Shown here piece after piece: positions 1-9,806 of a DNA stretch of 64,000 bases. The notes beneath the pieces were generated by a model, which saw only the letters and a list, made by a program, of their open reading frames with translations, was not told the origin of the DNA and did no database searches. The number at the start of each line of letters is the position of its first letter. Position 1 is the first letter of the stretch. This stretch comes from Wocania_A sp965224845 (GTDB lineage: Bacteria > Bacteroidota > Bacteroidia > Flavobacteriales > Flavobacteriaceae). Position numbers and translations under genes: made by a program. The stretch lies in contig CBDDAJ010000026.1 of assembly GCA_965224845.1 (NCBI GenBank), positions 62,001 through 126,000 on the forward strand. The letters run 5' to 3'.

Positions 1-637
1 AACCAATGCACCGGAATTAAAAGCGTTAAACTATAATTTAGAGGCAACAAACCGCAATATCAAATTAAATGGTTCAGGACGTTTTTTACCAACAATTGCT
101 TTACAAGGGCAATACAATAGAGTTTTTGATAGAAGCGGTGTTGGGAGTACTGCACCACCTGGGGCTTCGTTTTTAGACAGCAATTATAATTTAGGATTAA
201 ATGTATCTATTCCAATACTTAATAGTAATCAGACGAATATAAACAGGCAAACGGCAATAATTCAAAAAGACCAGCTAGCCATTAATAAAGAGAATACCGA
301 ATTAAATTTAGCGGCAAATATCAGAAGTGGCGTTTTAGATGTGATAAATCAAATCTCTAATATAGAATTGTCTAAGGTTTCTGAAGATACAGCAAATGAA
401 GCACTTGAATTAACTCAAGCGTCTTATTCAAATGGTGCAGTCAATATTGTTCAGTTAATAGATGCACAAAATAATTATTTAAATGCACAAATAGCACGTG
501 TAAGTGCAGTGTATAATTATATGATCAATGCCTTACAGTTAGAGCGTTATTTAGGGTATTATTTTCTGTTAAACAGCGAAACAGATAATGACAAGTTTAA
601 TGAACGCTTTATGGAATTTTTAAATCATAGAAATTAA
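1..637 (+). CDS. TolC-family outer membrane efflux protein (3' part only)
   Basis: Only the C-terminal 211 codons are present; the frame is open from base 2 and runs off the left edge. The visible part ends with the repeat typical of outer-membrane efflux proteins: a beta hairpin region (SNYNLGLNVSIPIL), then long polar helices, then an ALELTQASYSNGAVNIVQL stretch that matches the second half of TolC/OprM periplasmic helices. It should form the trimeric outer membrane duct of the efflux pump encoded by the next two genes (adaptor and RND permease), which follow on the same strand at short spacing. Seen: coiled, Asn/Gln/Ala-rich helical sequence and operon context; inferred: role in drug or solute export. 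Substrate cannot be told. Confidence 0.85.
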   Translation, partial: TNAPELKALNYNLEATNRNIKLNGSGRFLPTIALQGQYNRVFDRSGVGSTAPPGASFLDSNYNLGLNVSIPILNSNQTNINRQTAIIQKDQLAINKENTELNLAANIRSGVLDVINQISNIELSKVSEDTANEALELTQASYSNGAVNIVQLIDAQNNYLNAQIARVSAVYNYMINALQLERYLGYYFLLNSETDNDKFNERFMEFLNHRN

Positions 638-738
638 AACATAGTTGTAAAATAAACCATAATAAATCTTGATATTAATCGGGGTATTTAATGGCGAATT
701 ACACCTTACTACATGTAAAAACAATAAAATGTAAACAA

Positions 739-1818
739 ATGAGAAGTATAATCAACCTTTGCCTTATTACCTTTTTAGTGATGTTTTCTTGCGCAGAAGA
801 GAAAAAGACTATAGAAAAGTTTGTTCGCCCGGTTAAGTATCAGGAAGTAAATTATTTAGGTGGAGGAAAAGTAAGAACCTTTAGCGGAACAGCACGAACC
901 GATAAAATTATAGGTTTAAGTTTTAGGAATTCCGGAATTATAACGCGTTTTGATATTAAATTAGGACAGCAGGTAAAAAAAGGACAGTTACTTGCAAAAC
1001 TTGATAATGTACAATCCCGATTAACTTATGAGCAAGCGGTAACACAGCTAAACAGTGCAGCTTCTCAAATGAATACCGCTAAACTGAGTTTAAACCGTGT
1101 TCGTTCTCTATATGAAAAAGGAAGCACTTCATTAAGTGATTACGAATCTGCAAAAAATGCTTATAAAACTGCCCAGGAAAGTTATAAATCTGCCAAGCGT
1201 GGTGTAGATATTCAACAGGAGCAAATACGATATGGCTATTTATATGCCCCTGAAGATGGCGTTATTGCAGCGGTAACATCCGAGATAGATGAAAACATAA
1301 GTATAGGTCAAGCTGTAGCTACACTTAATGCAGGGAAAGATATGGAAATTACATTAGGAATACCGGAAAGTGTTATTAATGGTGTAAAGCAAAATATGTC
1401 TGTAGATGTAGACTTTTCATCACTACCTGATAAAAGTTTTAAAGCCAAAGTTACTCAAATAGCACCAGCAGTAGATGCAAATACATCAACATATCCGGTA
1501 CGTGTTACTATCGAAAACCCTAGCGACGATATTAAAAGTGGGATGGCTGCCAATATTACCTTCGATTTTAGTGATAACAAAACTAATGAGACTGTTTTAG
1601 TGGTACCGGCCAATGCCATTGGAGAGGATAGTAATGGGCGTTTTGTGTTTCTTGTTGAAGAGTCAGGTGAGACTACTAAAGTAAAAAAACATAAAATTAC
1701 TATAGGTAATTTAACAGCTGAAGGATTTGAAATAAAGTCGGGACTAAAAGCAGGACAAAAAATAGCTACAGCAGGTTTACAAACCTTGCTGGATGGACAG
1801 GAGGTAAGACTACAGTAA
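739..1818 (+). CDS. RND efflux periplasmic adaptor (membrane fusion protein), lipoprotein
   Basis: HlyD/AcrA-type adaptor of about 359 residues that bridges the inner-membrane RND pump and the TolC duct. I place the start at the second in-frame ATG, because it gives a clean lipoprotein signal (MRSIINLCLITFLVMFSC, Cys18); the upstream ATG at 691 would put 16 polar residues before the signal. Visible parts in order: lipoyl/barrel half motif (GIITRFDIKLGQQVKKGQLL), a helical hairpin about residues 85-165, the second lipoyl half (YLYAPEDGVIAAV), then a beta-barrel and membrane-proximal domain ending GLKAGQKIATAGLQTLLDGQ. Sits between tolC-like and RND permease genes, so an operon is very likely. 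Confidence 0.9.
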   Translation: MRSIINLCLITFLVMFSCAEEKKTIEKFVRPVKYQEVNYLGGGKVRTFSGTARTDKIIGLSFRNSGIITRFDIKLGQQVKKGQLLAKLDNVQSRLTYEQAVTQLNSAASQMNTAKLSLNRVRSLYEKGSTSLSDYESAKNAYKTAQESYKSAKRGVDIQQEQIRYGYLYAPEDGVIAAVTSEIDENISIGQAVATLNAGKDMEITLGIPESVINGVKQNMSVDVDFSSLPDKSFKAKVTQIAPAVDANTSTYPVRVTIENPSDDIKSGMAANITFDFSDNKTNETVLVVPANAIGEDSNGRFVFLVEESGETTKVKKHKITIGNLTAEGFEIKSGLKAGQKIATAGLQTLLDGQEVRLQ

Positions 1819-1835
1819 TTCAAAAGAACTAACCA

Positions 1836-4800
1836 ATGAATTTAGCACAATTTTCAATTGATAAAAACAGAATTACCTTCATGGTTCTGGGTACCATAAT
1901 ACTTATGGGCTTAGCCATGTATTCGGGTTTGTCTAGAGACAGTATGCCCGCCATATACGGTAAGAGTAGCTTCAGTTGTATCACAATTTCCGGGAGCAGG
2001 ACCCGAGCGTGTTGAGCAATTAGTAACCGATAAAATAGAAAAAGTAGCCCAGGAATTGCCTGAGTTAAAGGAAGTGTCCAGTACATCAAGAACAGGGCTT
2101 TCGGTTGTAACCGTAACCTTAAAGGATGAAGTAGCGTCAGGAAAAATGCAGGAAGTATGGGACAGACTTCGCAGAAAATTAAATGCGCTGCAAGGATTGC
2201 CTCAAGGTGTAAACCCATCTTTAAATGATGATGGTGTAGGTGATGTTTATGGTATTGTAGTTGGGTTAACTTCAGATGGATTTTCCTATGCCGAAATGAA
2301 AACCTATGCAGATGATATTAAAGATGCCCTTATAAAAATCCCGGATGCAGCAAAAGTTGAAATGGGAGGCGCACAGGAAGAACGTGTTTTTGTTGAGTTT
2401 GATAATACCAGATTAAAAGAATACGGGCTTTCAGCTTCTAAACTACAGCAATCTATTGCTTCTACAAACATATTAAACTCTGGAGGTCAAATTAATCTGG
2501 GAGATGAACGTATTATATTAGAGCCTACAGGTAATTTTAATTCGGTTGACGACATTAGGAATATGCTCATATCTGTAGGGAATAGCAATGGCTCGCAGTT
2601 GGTTAAATTAGGAGATATTACAAGCATTAGAAAAGCCTATATAGATCCACCAACTCAAAAGGTACGAATTAATGGAAAAGATGCGATTTCATTACATGTT
2701 AATTTAAAGGAGAATGCCAATGTTATTACTCTGGGAGAAGAAGTTAATAAAGTAGTTAACGCATGGCAGAAAAAATTACCAATAGGCTTAGAACTTACCA
2801 GAGTATCGTCTTTAGATACCTATATAGATGTTAAGGTTAGTGATTTTATTGTAAACCTGATGCAATCTATAGGCATTGTGTTATTAGTGATGTTAATTTT
2901 TCTGGGCTTTAGAACAGGCTTTGTTATTGCAAGTTTAATACCTATTGTAACCATAATGACACTTATGATTATGGGTGTTATAGATATGGGTTTAAATCAA
3001 GTTACTCTAGCAGCTTTAATTATGGCTTTGGGGATGTTGGTTGATAATGCTATTGTGGTAGCAGAAACCATTATGGTTAAAATGGAGCAAGGTATAGAAA
3101 GAAAACAAGCAGCCATTGATGCCTTTTCCGAATTGTGGATGCCATTACTTATTTCAACCCTCACAACATCTGCGGCCTTTTTGGCATTTTATTTGTCTCC
3201 TACCACAATGGGAGATATTGTAGGCCCTATTTTTGTTGTGATAACTATAGCATTATTATCATCCTGGATTATTGCGTTAACAGTAATTACTCTATTCTGT
3301 TATCTGTTTTTAAAAGTCGCACCTAAAGGAGAGAAGCAACCAAGTTTTATAGATAAGATTATTAATAAACTTAAGGTCTATTACAAAGATCTTATCTTAA
3401 TAGCGTTGACAAACAAGTGGAAAGTGATACTAGGGATTTTTCTTATTTTCTTTGCGTCTTTGTATGGATTTACTAAAATTCCATTTATTTTCTTTCCTGA
3501 TAGCGATCGTAATATGATTACTATTGATATTAATCTCCCGGAAGGCAATAAAATTGAACGGACTACCGAAGTTGTAAAGCGTATTGAACAATTTATGGCA
3601 GATTCACTACAGGTAAATAGCAATAGAACCGCTGGAGTGTCTGATTGGTCATCCTATATTGGTGAAGGGCCAGAGTCTTACGATTTGGGGTATTCGCCAG
3701 ATGAAGCCAACTCTAATTATGCCCATATTTTGGTTAATACATCGGCGTTTAGCGAAAATAATAAGATGGTTTCTAAACTGGATAAGTTTACGTTTAATAA
3801 TTTTCCAAATGCTGATATTAAAGTTGGAGCCCTGGGAGCTGGTGGCGGAGGAACACCTATAGAAATTAAAATTTCAGGCCAAAGTCCAGACGAACTATCT
3901 CGAATAGCTGAGGTAGTAAAACTAAAATTATCAAGTCTTTCAGGTACCAAAAATGTTAAGGATGACTGGGGGCCAAAAAGTAAAAAATTCTTAATTGAGA
4001 TAGACCAGAACAGAGCACAAACTGCAGGCATTAGCAGTGAAGATATCGCAACGTCCTTAAGAACCGTTTTAGATGGTTTTCAAACAGGTGAATATCGCGA
4101 AGACGATAAATCAATCCCTATTATAATGCGAAGCGATGATAATCAACAACAATCCTTGGCCTCATTGGAAACTTTAAACATATACTCACAGAATACCGGA
4201 GCTAGTGTGCCATTATTACAAGTAGCGTCTATAGTTCCACAATGGCAATATTCTAAAATTAAGCGTTTTGATTTGCGAAGAACTGTAAATATTACAAGTG
4301 AATTAAGAGCAGATGGTAATGCATCAGCCATAACACAGGAAATAACCCCCTGGTTGGATGAGCAAAAACAAAATTGGCCTCAAGATTACCGTTATGAATT
4401 TGGTGGTGATGCAAAGCAATCTGCCGAAAGTATGGGGTCGGTGATTGGGTATTTGCCTATTTCTGGATTTATTATTGTATTGCTTTTAATAATTCAGTTT
4501 AACTCCTTTAGAAAAATGACTATGGTTGTATTAACCATACCCTTAGGAATTATTGGAGTGGTCATTGGACTGCTCATTTTTAGAGAAGCCTTTGGCTTTA
4601 TGCCGTTCTTAGGTGTCATCTCTTTAGCCGGAATTGTAATTAATAATGCCATAGTGCTTATTGATCGCATGGAGATAGAAGAACGAGATCTTGGCAGAAC
4701 AGAGCAAGATGCTGTTATTGCAGCGTGTTTGCAACGTTTTAGACCGATACTTCTCGCTACGTTTACTACAGTCTTAGGATTAATACCATTATATATTTCT

Positions 4801-4956
4801 GGAGGAGAAATGTGGGAAGGCATGGCTATTGGTATTATGGTAGGATTATTATTTGGAACTATAATTACGTTATTGTTTATACCATCATTGTATAGTGCCT
4901 TGTTTAAAGTGAACTATAAAAATTATGAGTTTAATGAAACATTATTGGAGGATTAA
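1836..4956 (+). pseudogene. RND efflux permease (AcrB/HAE family), frameshifted near the N-terminus
   Basis: Proton-driven inner-membrane pump of the tripartite system. The natural start is at 1836 (MNLAQFSIDKNRITFMVLG), and the frame is lost at the CCC run at 1947-1949; the rest continues one frame away to 4956. Deleting one C restores DSMPPYTVRVASVVSQFPG, exactly what RND pumps show there, and gives about 1039 residues, the normal family length. The remainder is intact: TM4 motif GMLVDNAIVV (Asp near corrected residue 403), large periplasmic loops, and the second half LAGIVINNAIVLIDRME. As written the reading frame from 1836 stops after 54 codons; an internal ATG at 2056 would give a protein lacking TM1, probably inactive. 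A sequencing error or a young inactivating mutation are both possible. Confidence 0.85.
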
Positions 4957-5642
4957 TGATTAAAGACCTGTACAATCATCGTTTTGAAATTTTTTTCGTG
5001 ACTCAGCTCACTATTTTATTTGGATCTCTTTTATTCCCTGGCGAGTTTTTCGAAACAATACTAACACCTGTTTTGTTTCTTGTTAATACTATAGCGGGTA
5101 TTTTTTTAATCTCCAAAAAGAAAAGGCTTATGTGGTTTCTCATTGTTTTGTTTGCCATTTCACTTTTTGTATTTGGAAGCGATATGGTTCAAAGAGGCTC
5201 AGAGTTTCAGGAGAATTTTTTAATTAGATTGTCTGTTTATTTTATCTTTTATATAATAGTAACACATCAAATAATTTTGCAAATATGGAAAGCCGAAAAA
5301 GTTGATAATATTGTAATTATTGGATTGATGTGCGGGTATATTTCATTAGGATTTTTAGCCTTTTTCCTTTTTACAACTATCGAATTGCTGGATCCAAATT
5401 CATTTAAAGGCATTGCTGTATATGCCGATGAGACATCAAAAGGATTAGACTCTATTATGTACTATTCGTACATTACATTAATGACCATTGGTTATGGTGA
5501 TATTACTCCGGTAACACCTATTGCACAAAAAGCGTCAATAATTACGGGCTTAGCTGGGCAGTTTTATTTAGTTATTATTACGGCTGTTATTGTTGGGAAG
5601 TATACCCAGCATAACACAAAAAAAACATCTGATTTTTCTTGA
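4956..5642 (+). CDS. K+ channel-like membrane protein (ion channel, TIGYGD filter)
   Basis: Protein of 228 residues with about six hydrophobic segments. The last two flank a pore loop bearing the classical potassium selectivity filter TIGYGD (residues 177-182), followed by a final helix (FYLVIITAVIVGKY). The N-terminal four segments resemble a short voltage-sensor-like or unrelated helical bundle without an obvious Arg ladder. It should let K+ pass through the inner membrane. The ATG shares one base with the stop codon of the RND gene (TAATG), so the two are probably co-translated. No cytoplasmic RCK/TrkA domain follows the pore, so gating is unknown. Confidence 0.85.
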   Translation: MIKDLYNHRFEIFFVTQLTILFGSLLFPGEFFETILTPVLFLVNTIAGIFLISKKKRLMWFLIVLFAISLFVFGSDMVQRGSEFQENFLIRLSVYFIFYIIVTHQIILQIWKAEKVDNIVIIGLMCGYISLGFLAFFLFTTIELLDPNSFKGIAVYADETSKGLDSIMYYSYITLMTIGYGDITPVTPIAQKASIITGLAGQFYLVIITAVIVGKYTQHNTKKTSDFS

Positions 5643-5742
5643 TAATTGAGATTTAAAGGCTCCAGAGTCTTTTCAAAATTTTTAGTGTGTTTTCCTTACA
5701 AATGCCTCGATAGCTTACTTCAAGGTTGTTGCACTTAATAAC
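5641..5742 (+). repeat. Dispersed intergenic repeat, family 1, copy A
   Basis: About 102 bases that align with 13758-13861 at roughly three quarters identity by eye, including the shared strings GAGATTTAAA, TTTAGTGTGTTTTCCT and CTTAATAAC/CCTAATAAC. It begins inside the stop codon of the channel gene. Both copies lie downstream of plus-strand genes. Function unknown; a mobile or structured RNA element is possible. Confidence 0.7.
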
Positions 5743-5904
5743 TAGAACCTGTTAACATTAAGCCTAAAAGTGGCTTTTTCGCCCTTCTTCCGTATTTTCA
5801 GCGTCCATTTTTGGACACATAGCTCGTTATGTTTACCCAAAATCGCCTCGAAATCCGAAAGAATCATCAAAAAACACATGGTTTTCGTTTAGTGTTAAGA
5901 GGCC
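5743..5904. other. Intergenic stretch with inverted repeats between convergent genes
   Basis: No gene seen. It holds a hairpin GTCCA-TTTT-TGGAC (5803-5816), and its ends form an imperfect inverted repeat (5748-5760 against 5890-5902, 11 of 13 positions). The block sits directly after repeat copy A and ends at the stop of the minus-strand lipoprotein gene, so it may act as a bidirectional termination region. No run of T follows the small hairpin, so a standard intrinsic terminator is not supported. Confidence 0.4.
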
Positions 5905-6747
5905 CTAGTTTAAATTGAATTCATATAAGTTTCCGCCCGAACCATGGGCTTTTTCATCAGTGATGTAAAGTGTTGAATCATTTTTAAAACATACGCCCTC
6001 TTTTTGCGAATCCAATTCAAAAGGATATTTTTTATGGCGCCCGCTAAAGAAATCGTCTTTAATATAAGCTGTAAATATCCATACAGCATTAGGAGATAGC
6101 AATACTATTTTTTTGCCATCGCTGGATATATCAGCAGCAGTAATCCAGTTTCCCATGTCTTTTCCGGTTTTAAAAGTACTAATAAATTGAGCGTCGTGCT
6201 GTCCTTTAATAGCAGGGATTTTATATAAATCTGTTTTGCCAAAATTGTCTTTTACACGGCTTTTGGTAAATAAATAGAGGCTGTCGTTAAAATAGAAAAA
6301 AGCTTCACAATCAAAATAACGATTCTTCTTTTTCGATGGGATTTTTTTCTGATTCGGATAGCGAAACGCAATACGCTCAATAGTTACTTTAGTCCCCTTT
6401 TTTAAATCTACAGCTTTAACTTTTAAGATTACTAAGTTTTTACGATCACTTAAATTGTTGCCAAAATCACCTATGTATAAGTTGCCTTCCTTATCACTTG
6501 CTAAATCTTCCCAGTCATGGTTTTTAGCTTTTATTTTTATATCTTTTTTGATACTACCCTTATGGTCTAGTCCATAAATTTTAGGCGCATTTCCGCTATC
6601 ATTTAACATCCAGATTAAATCAGAATTAACTATAGTTTCAGTTCCCGAAACTTCATTTAAAGATTTGGGTAAGTCGGCCACTAATTTTAAAGATCCAGTA
6701 TCGCAAGCAGAAGTCAGTAATAAAATAGAGAAAAGGAATTTATTCAT
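5905..6747 (-). CDS. Putative lipoprotein with beta-propeller-like repeats
   Basis: 280 residues with a short lipoprotein signal (MNKFLFSILLLTSAC, Cys15). The mature part carries repeated strand motifs of the kind DLASDKEGNLYIGDFGNN, ITAADISSDGKKIVLLSP and CFKNDSTLYITDEKAHGSGG, which suggest a propeller fold in which each blade reports on a measured value. It is probably anchored in the outer or inner membrane facing the periplasm. It stands alone, divergent from the flavoprotein gene with only 48 bases between the two start codons, so the promoters must overlap. Function not recognised. Confidence 0.65.
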   Translation of the reverse strand: MNKFLFSILLLTSACDTGSLKLVADLPKSLNEVSGTETIVNSDLIWMLNDSGNAPKIYGLDHKGSIKKDIKIKAKNHDWEDLASDKEGNLYIGDFGNNLSDRKNLVILKVKAVDLKKGTKVTIERIAFRYPNQKKIPSKKKNRYFDCEAFFYFNDSLYLFTKSRVKDNFGKTDLYKIPAIKGQHDAQFISTFKTGKDMGNWITAADISSDGKKIVLLSPNAVWIFTAYIKDDFFSGRHKKYPFELDSQKEGVCFKNDSTLYITDEKAHGSGGNLYEFNLN

Positions 6748-6795
6748 TTAGGTTGTACGCTTTTATAATGCTAAATTTACGCAGTAATTTTTAAT

Positions 6796-8013
6796 ATGAC
6801 ACAATACGACGTTATTATTGTTGGAGGTGGCGCAGCAGGTTTTTTTGCGGCCATTAATATTGCAGAATTTAACCCTGAGCTAAGCGTTGCTATTTTGGAG
6901 CGCGGGAAAGCAGGCTTGCAAAAAGTGAAAGTTTCAGGTGGAGGACGATGCAATGTAACACATGCAGCGTTTATCCCTGCTGAATTAGTGCAGCACTACC
7001 CAAGAGGAGAAAAAGAACTGTTAGGCCCTTTTCATCAATTTATGACAGGTGATACAATTGAATGGTTTGAAAAACGTGGTGTAGTATTAAAAATTGAAGA
7101 TGATGGGCGTATGTTTCCTGTATCTAATTCTTCACAAACCATTATCGATTGTTTTTTAAATGAAGTTGAAAAGCATCATATAGATATTCATTATAGCCAA
7201 AATGTAGTCAATATATCTCCTCTAGCCGAATCAAAGGGTTTTAAAGTAACAACCAAAAATGAAGATTATAATTGTAACAAATTATTAATTGCAACAGGAA
7301 GTAACCCAAAAATATGGAAACTACTGGAAGATTTAAATCATACAATTTCGCAACCGGTTCCGTCATTATTCACATTTAATATAAAAGATAAACGCATAAA
7401 AAATATTCCTGGTGTTGTTGCTAAAGATGTTGCAATCAAGGTTATAGATTCTGATCTTGAATCGGAAGGTCCTTTATTAATTACACACGAAGGGATGAGC
7501 GCTCCAGCGATTTTAAAGCTATCTGCTTTTGGAGCAATTGAATTAGCAAAATGCAATTATAAATTTTTAATAGAGGTTAATTTTATCAAACAATCCTATG
7601 AAGCTTGTTTAGATAAACTGAAAGCATTAAAACAAGAGCTTAAAAAGAAAACCGTTTTAAAATTTTCACAATTCAATTTGCCTAAACGACTTTGGCAGCA
7701 ACTCGTTTTAGCTTCCAATATTTCAGAAACCACAACCTGGGCAGATATCAATAAACAGCAACTAGATGCTTTGACAATGCAATTAACAAAAGCGGTTTTT
7801 AAGATTGATGGTAAAAGTACATTTAAAGAAGAATTTGTAACAGCAGGAGGCATAAATTTAAAAGAAATAAATTTTAAAACTTTTGAAAGCAAATTGTATA
7901 AAAACTTGTATTTTGCCGGAGAGGTATTAAATATAGATGCGGTAACCGGAGGTTTTAATTTTCAAAATGCATGGACAGGAGCCTATATTGCTGCACAATC
8001 CATTTCGAAATAA
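6796..8013 (+). CDS. NAD(P)/FAD-dependent oxidoreductase, HI0933/BaiN-like
   Basis: 405-residue flavoprotein. The N-terminus has the dinucleotide-binding signature DVIIVGGGAAGFFAAI; it is followed by the family motif KVSGGGRCNVTHA, a second FAD contact LLIATGSNP, and the C-terminal TGGFNFQNAWTGAYIAA that closes the FAD site. These are hallmarks of the HI0933 family, whose best known relative BaiN reduces bile acid intermediates, but most members have no known substrate. Stop codon TAA abuts the ATG of the next gene (TAAATG), so co-transcription with the DUF1697 gene is likely. Cytoplasmic. Confidence 0.88.
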   Translation: MTQYDVIIVGGGAAGFFAAINIAEFNPELSVAILERGKAGLQKVKVSGGGRCNVTHAAFIPAELVQHYPRGEKELLGPFHQFMTGDTIEWFEKRGVVLKIEDDGRMFPVSNSSQTIIDCFLNEVEKHHIDIHYSQNVVNISPLAESKGFKVTTKNEDYNCNKLLIATGSNPKIWKLLEDLNHTISQPVPSLFTFNIKDKRIKNIPGVVAKDVAIKVIDSDLESEGPLLITHEGMSAPAILKLSAFGAIELAKCNYKFLIEVNFIKQSYEACLDKLKALKQELKKKTVLKFSQFNLPKRLWQQLVLASNISETTTWADINKQQLDALTMQLTKAVFKIDGKSTFKEEFVTAGGINLKEINFKTFESKLYKNLYFAGEVLNIDAVTGGFNFQNAWTGAYIAAQSISK

Positions 8014-8550
8014 ATGAATACATATATCGCTTTACTTAAAGGAATAAATGTTGGTGGACATAAAAAACTACCCATGGCAGATTTACGTGAATTACTTACT
8101 AAATCTGGATTAGAACATGTAAAAACCTACATACAAAGTGGTAATGTGGTGTTTAAATCTTCAGAATCCGATATTCAAGATTTAGAAACTAAAATTAAGG
8201 AGTCAATTTTAGCCAGGTTTGGCTTTGAGGTCTCTGTTTTAGTAAGAACAAATGTCGATTTAATGCGTATTTTTAATGACTCCCCATTTCCTGAAGAGAA
8301 AAAAGAAAAGAGCTATTTTACCATGTTACATACAATTCCAGATCCCGTACTGGTAAAAATGGCTTCTGAAAAAGTATATGAAGATGAAGAGTATTATATT
8401 ATTAATGACTGTATTTATTTTTACTGTGCAAAAGGCTATGGTAAAGCAAAATTCAATATGAATTTTTTCGAAAGAAAACTCAAAACTACTGCTACAGCTA
8501 GAAACTATAATACAATGCTAAAGTTGTTATCTTTGTCGGCAGAAAAATAA
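8014..8550 (+). CDS. DUF1697 family protein
   Basis: 178 residues. The start MNTYIALLKGINVGGHKKL and the following block VKTYIQSGNVVFKS are diagnostic of the DUF1697 family, small cytoplasmic proteins made of two ferredoxin-like halves. No catalytic activity is established. It is translated directly after the flavoprotein and three bases before the mevalonate decarboxylase gene, so the three probably share a transcript. Confidence 0.85.
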   Translation: MNTYIALLKGINVGGHKKLPMADLRELLTKSGLEHVKTYIQSGNVVFKSSESDIQDLETKIKESILARFGFEVSVLVRTNVDLMRIFNDSPFPEEKKEKSYFTMLHTIPDPVLVKMASEKVYEDEEYYIINDCIYFYCAKGYGKAKFNMNFFERKLKTTATARNYNTMLKLLSLSAEK

Positions 8551-8553
8551 AGA

Positions 8554-9675
8554 ATGACTGAACAAGATTTTATATCAAAGCCTTATGCAAAAGCATTAGA
8601 AAACGGAAGCTTTACCTGGTCGGCGCCAAGCAATATTGCATTGGTAAAATATTGGGGTAAAAGGGAAAACCAAATTCCAGAAAACCCATCAATCAGTTTT
8701 ACGTTAAGTAATTGTAAAACAGTAACAACATTAAGCTTTTCTAAAAAAGACAATCAAGAATCGTATGCTTTTGATGTGTTTTTAGATGGTAAACAGCAAG
8801 ACGATTTTAAGCCCAAGATTGAAACGTTTTTTAAGCGTATAGAAATGTATTTACCTTTTTTAAAGGATTACCATTTTAAAATTGAAACAACTAATACTTT
8901 TCCACATAGTTCGGGTATAGCTTCTTCAGCTTCAGGAATGAGTGCTTTGGCTTTATGTTTCATGAGTATTGAAAAAGCCTTAATTGAATCTGATGCCCGC
9001 CTGAGTACAGTTGAAAGGGCTGTAAATAAGAACTATTTCATTCAAAAAGCATCATTTTTAGCTCGATTAGGGTCAGGGAGTGCCTGTAGAAGTTTAGAAG
9101 GCGATCTAGTGGTTTGGGGGCACCATGATAAGATAGATGGAAGTTCTAATTTATTTGGCGTAGAATATCCTTTTGAAGTACATGATAATTTCAAGAACTA
9201 TCATGACACTATTTTATTAGTAGACAAAGGTGAAAAGCAAGTGAGCAGTACCGTTGGCCATGGATTAATGCATAACCATCCCTTTGCGCAAGAACGATTT
9301 AAACAAGCACATAAAAACCTTTCAAGCCTTATAAACGTATTTAAAGAAGGCAATCTAAATGCGTTTATTGATCTTGTTGAAAGTGAAGCCTTAACATTGC
9401 ATGCTATGATGATGACCAGCATGCCGTATTTCATATTAATGAAGCCCAATACACTTGAAATAATTAATAAAATTTGGACGTTTAGAGAAGAAACAGGAAC
9501 CCAGGTTTGTTTTACTTTAGATGCAGGAGCCAATGTGCATGTGCTTTTCCCTGAAAACGAAGCAGAAAAGGTGAACGAATTCATTAAAAATGAATTAGTT
9601 GCATATTGCCAAAAAGGGGAGTATATTTGTGATAGAATTGGATTTGGTGCAAAACAATTGACAATGAATGATTGA
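8554..9675 (+). CDS. mvaD: Diphosphomevalonate decarboxylase
   Basis: 373 residues, the usual length. It is a GHMP-fold enzyme that makes isopentenyl diphosphate from diphosphomevalonate with ATP and release of CO2. Seen: substrate-site motif APSNIALVKYWGKR near the N-terminus, ATP loop PHSSGIASSASG (residues 117-128), GSGSACRSLEGDLVVW, and the C-terminal LDAGANVHVLF with Asp323. The mevalonate kinase gene follows on the same strand after 131 bases, so the lower mevalonate pathway is partly encoded here; HMG-CoA synthase, HMG-CoA reductase and phosphomevalonate kinase are not in the window. Cytoplasmic. Confidence 0.93.
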   Translation: MTEQDFISKPYAKALENGSFTWSAPSNIALVKYWGKRENQIPENPSISFTLSNCKTVTTLSFSKKDNQESYAFDVFLDGKQQDDFKPKIETFFKRIEMYLPFLKDYHFKIETTNTFPHSSGIASSASGMSALALCFMSIEKALIESDARLSTVERAVNKNYFIQKASFLARLGSGSACRSLEGDLVVWGHHDKIDGSSNLFGVEYPFEVHDNFKNYHDTILLVDKGEKQVSSTVGHGLMHNHPFAQERFKQAHKNLSSLINVFKEGNLNAFIDLVESEALTLHAMMMTSMPYFILMKPNTLEIINKIWTFREETGTQVCFTLDAGANVHVLFPENEAEKVNEFIKNELVAYCQKGEYICDRIGFGAKQLTMND

Positions 9676-9806
9676 CAATTGATAATGAAAAAGAATTTAG
9701 AATATTTAAACCTAACTCAACCGTAATGTTGAAATTATTAGTGAGCATTGTAAAATCATCAAAACAATAACTTTTAATTTTTCAATATTAATTTTTAATT
9801 GCTATT

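Noticed and set aside
1944..1960. Programmed frameshift in the RND gene
   Set aside because: No slippery heptamer or downstream structure is evident, and RND pumps are not known to use one; mutation or error is simpler.
1829..2218. Minus-strand ORF over the start of the RND gene
   Set aside because: It is antisense to the frameshifted pump; no family features, and codon pattern follows the plus gene.
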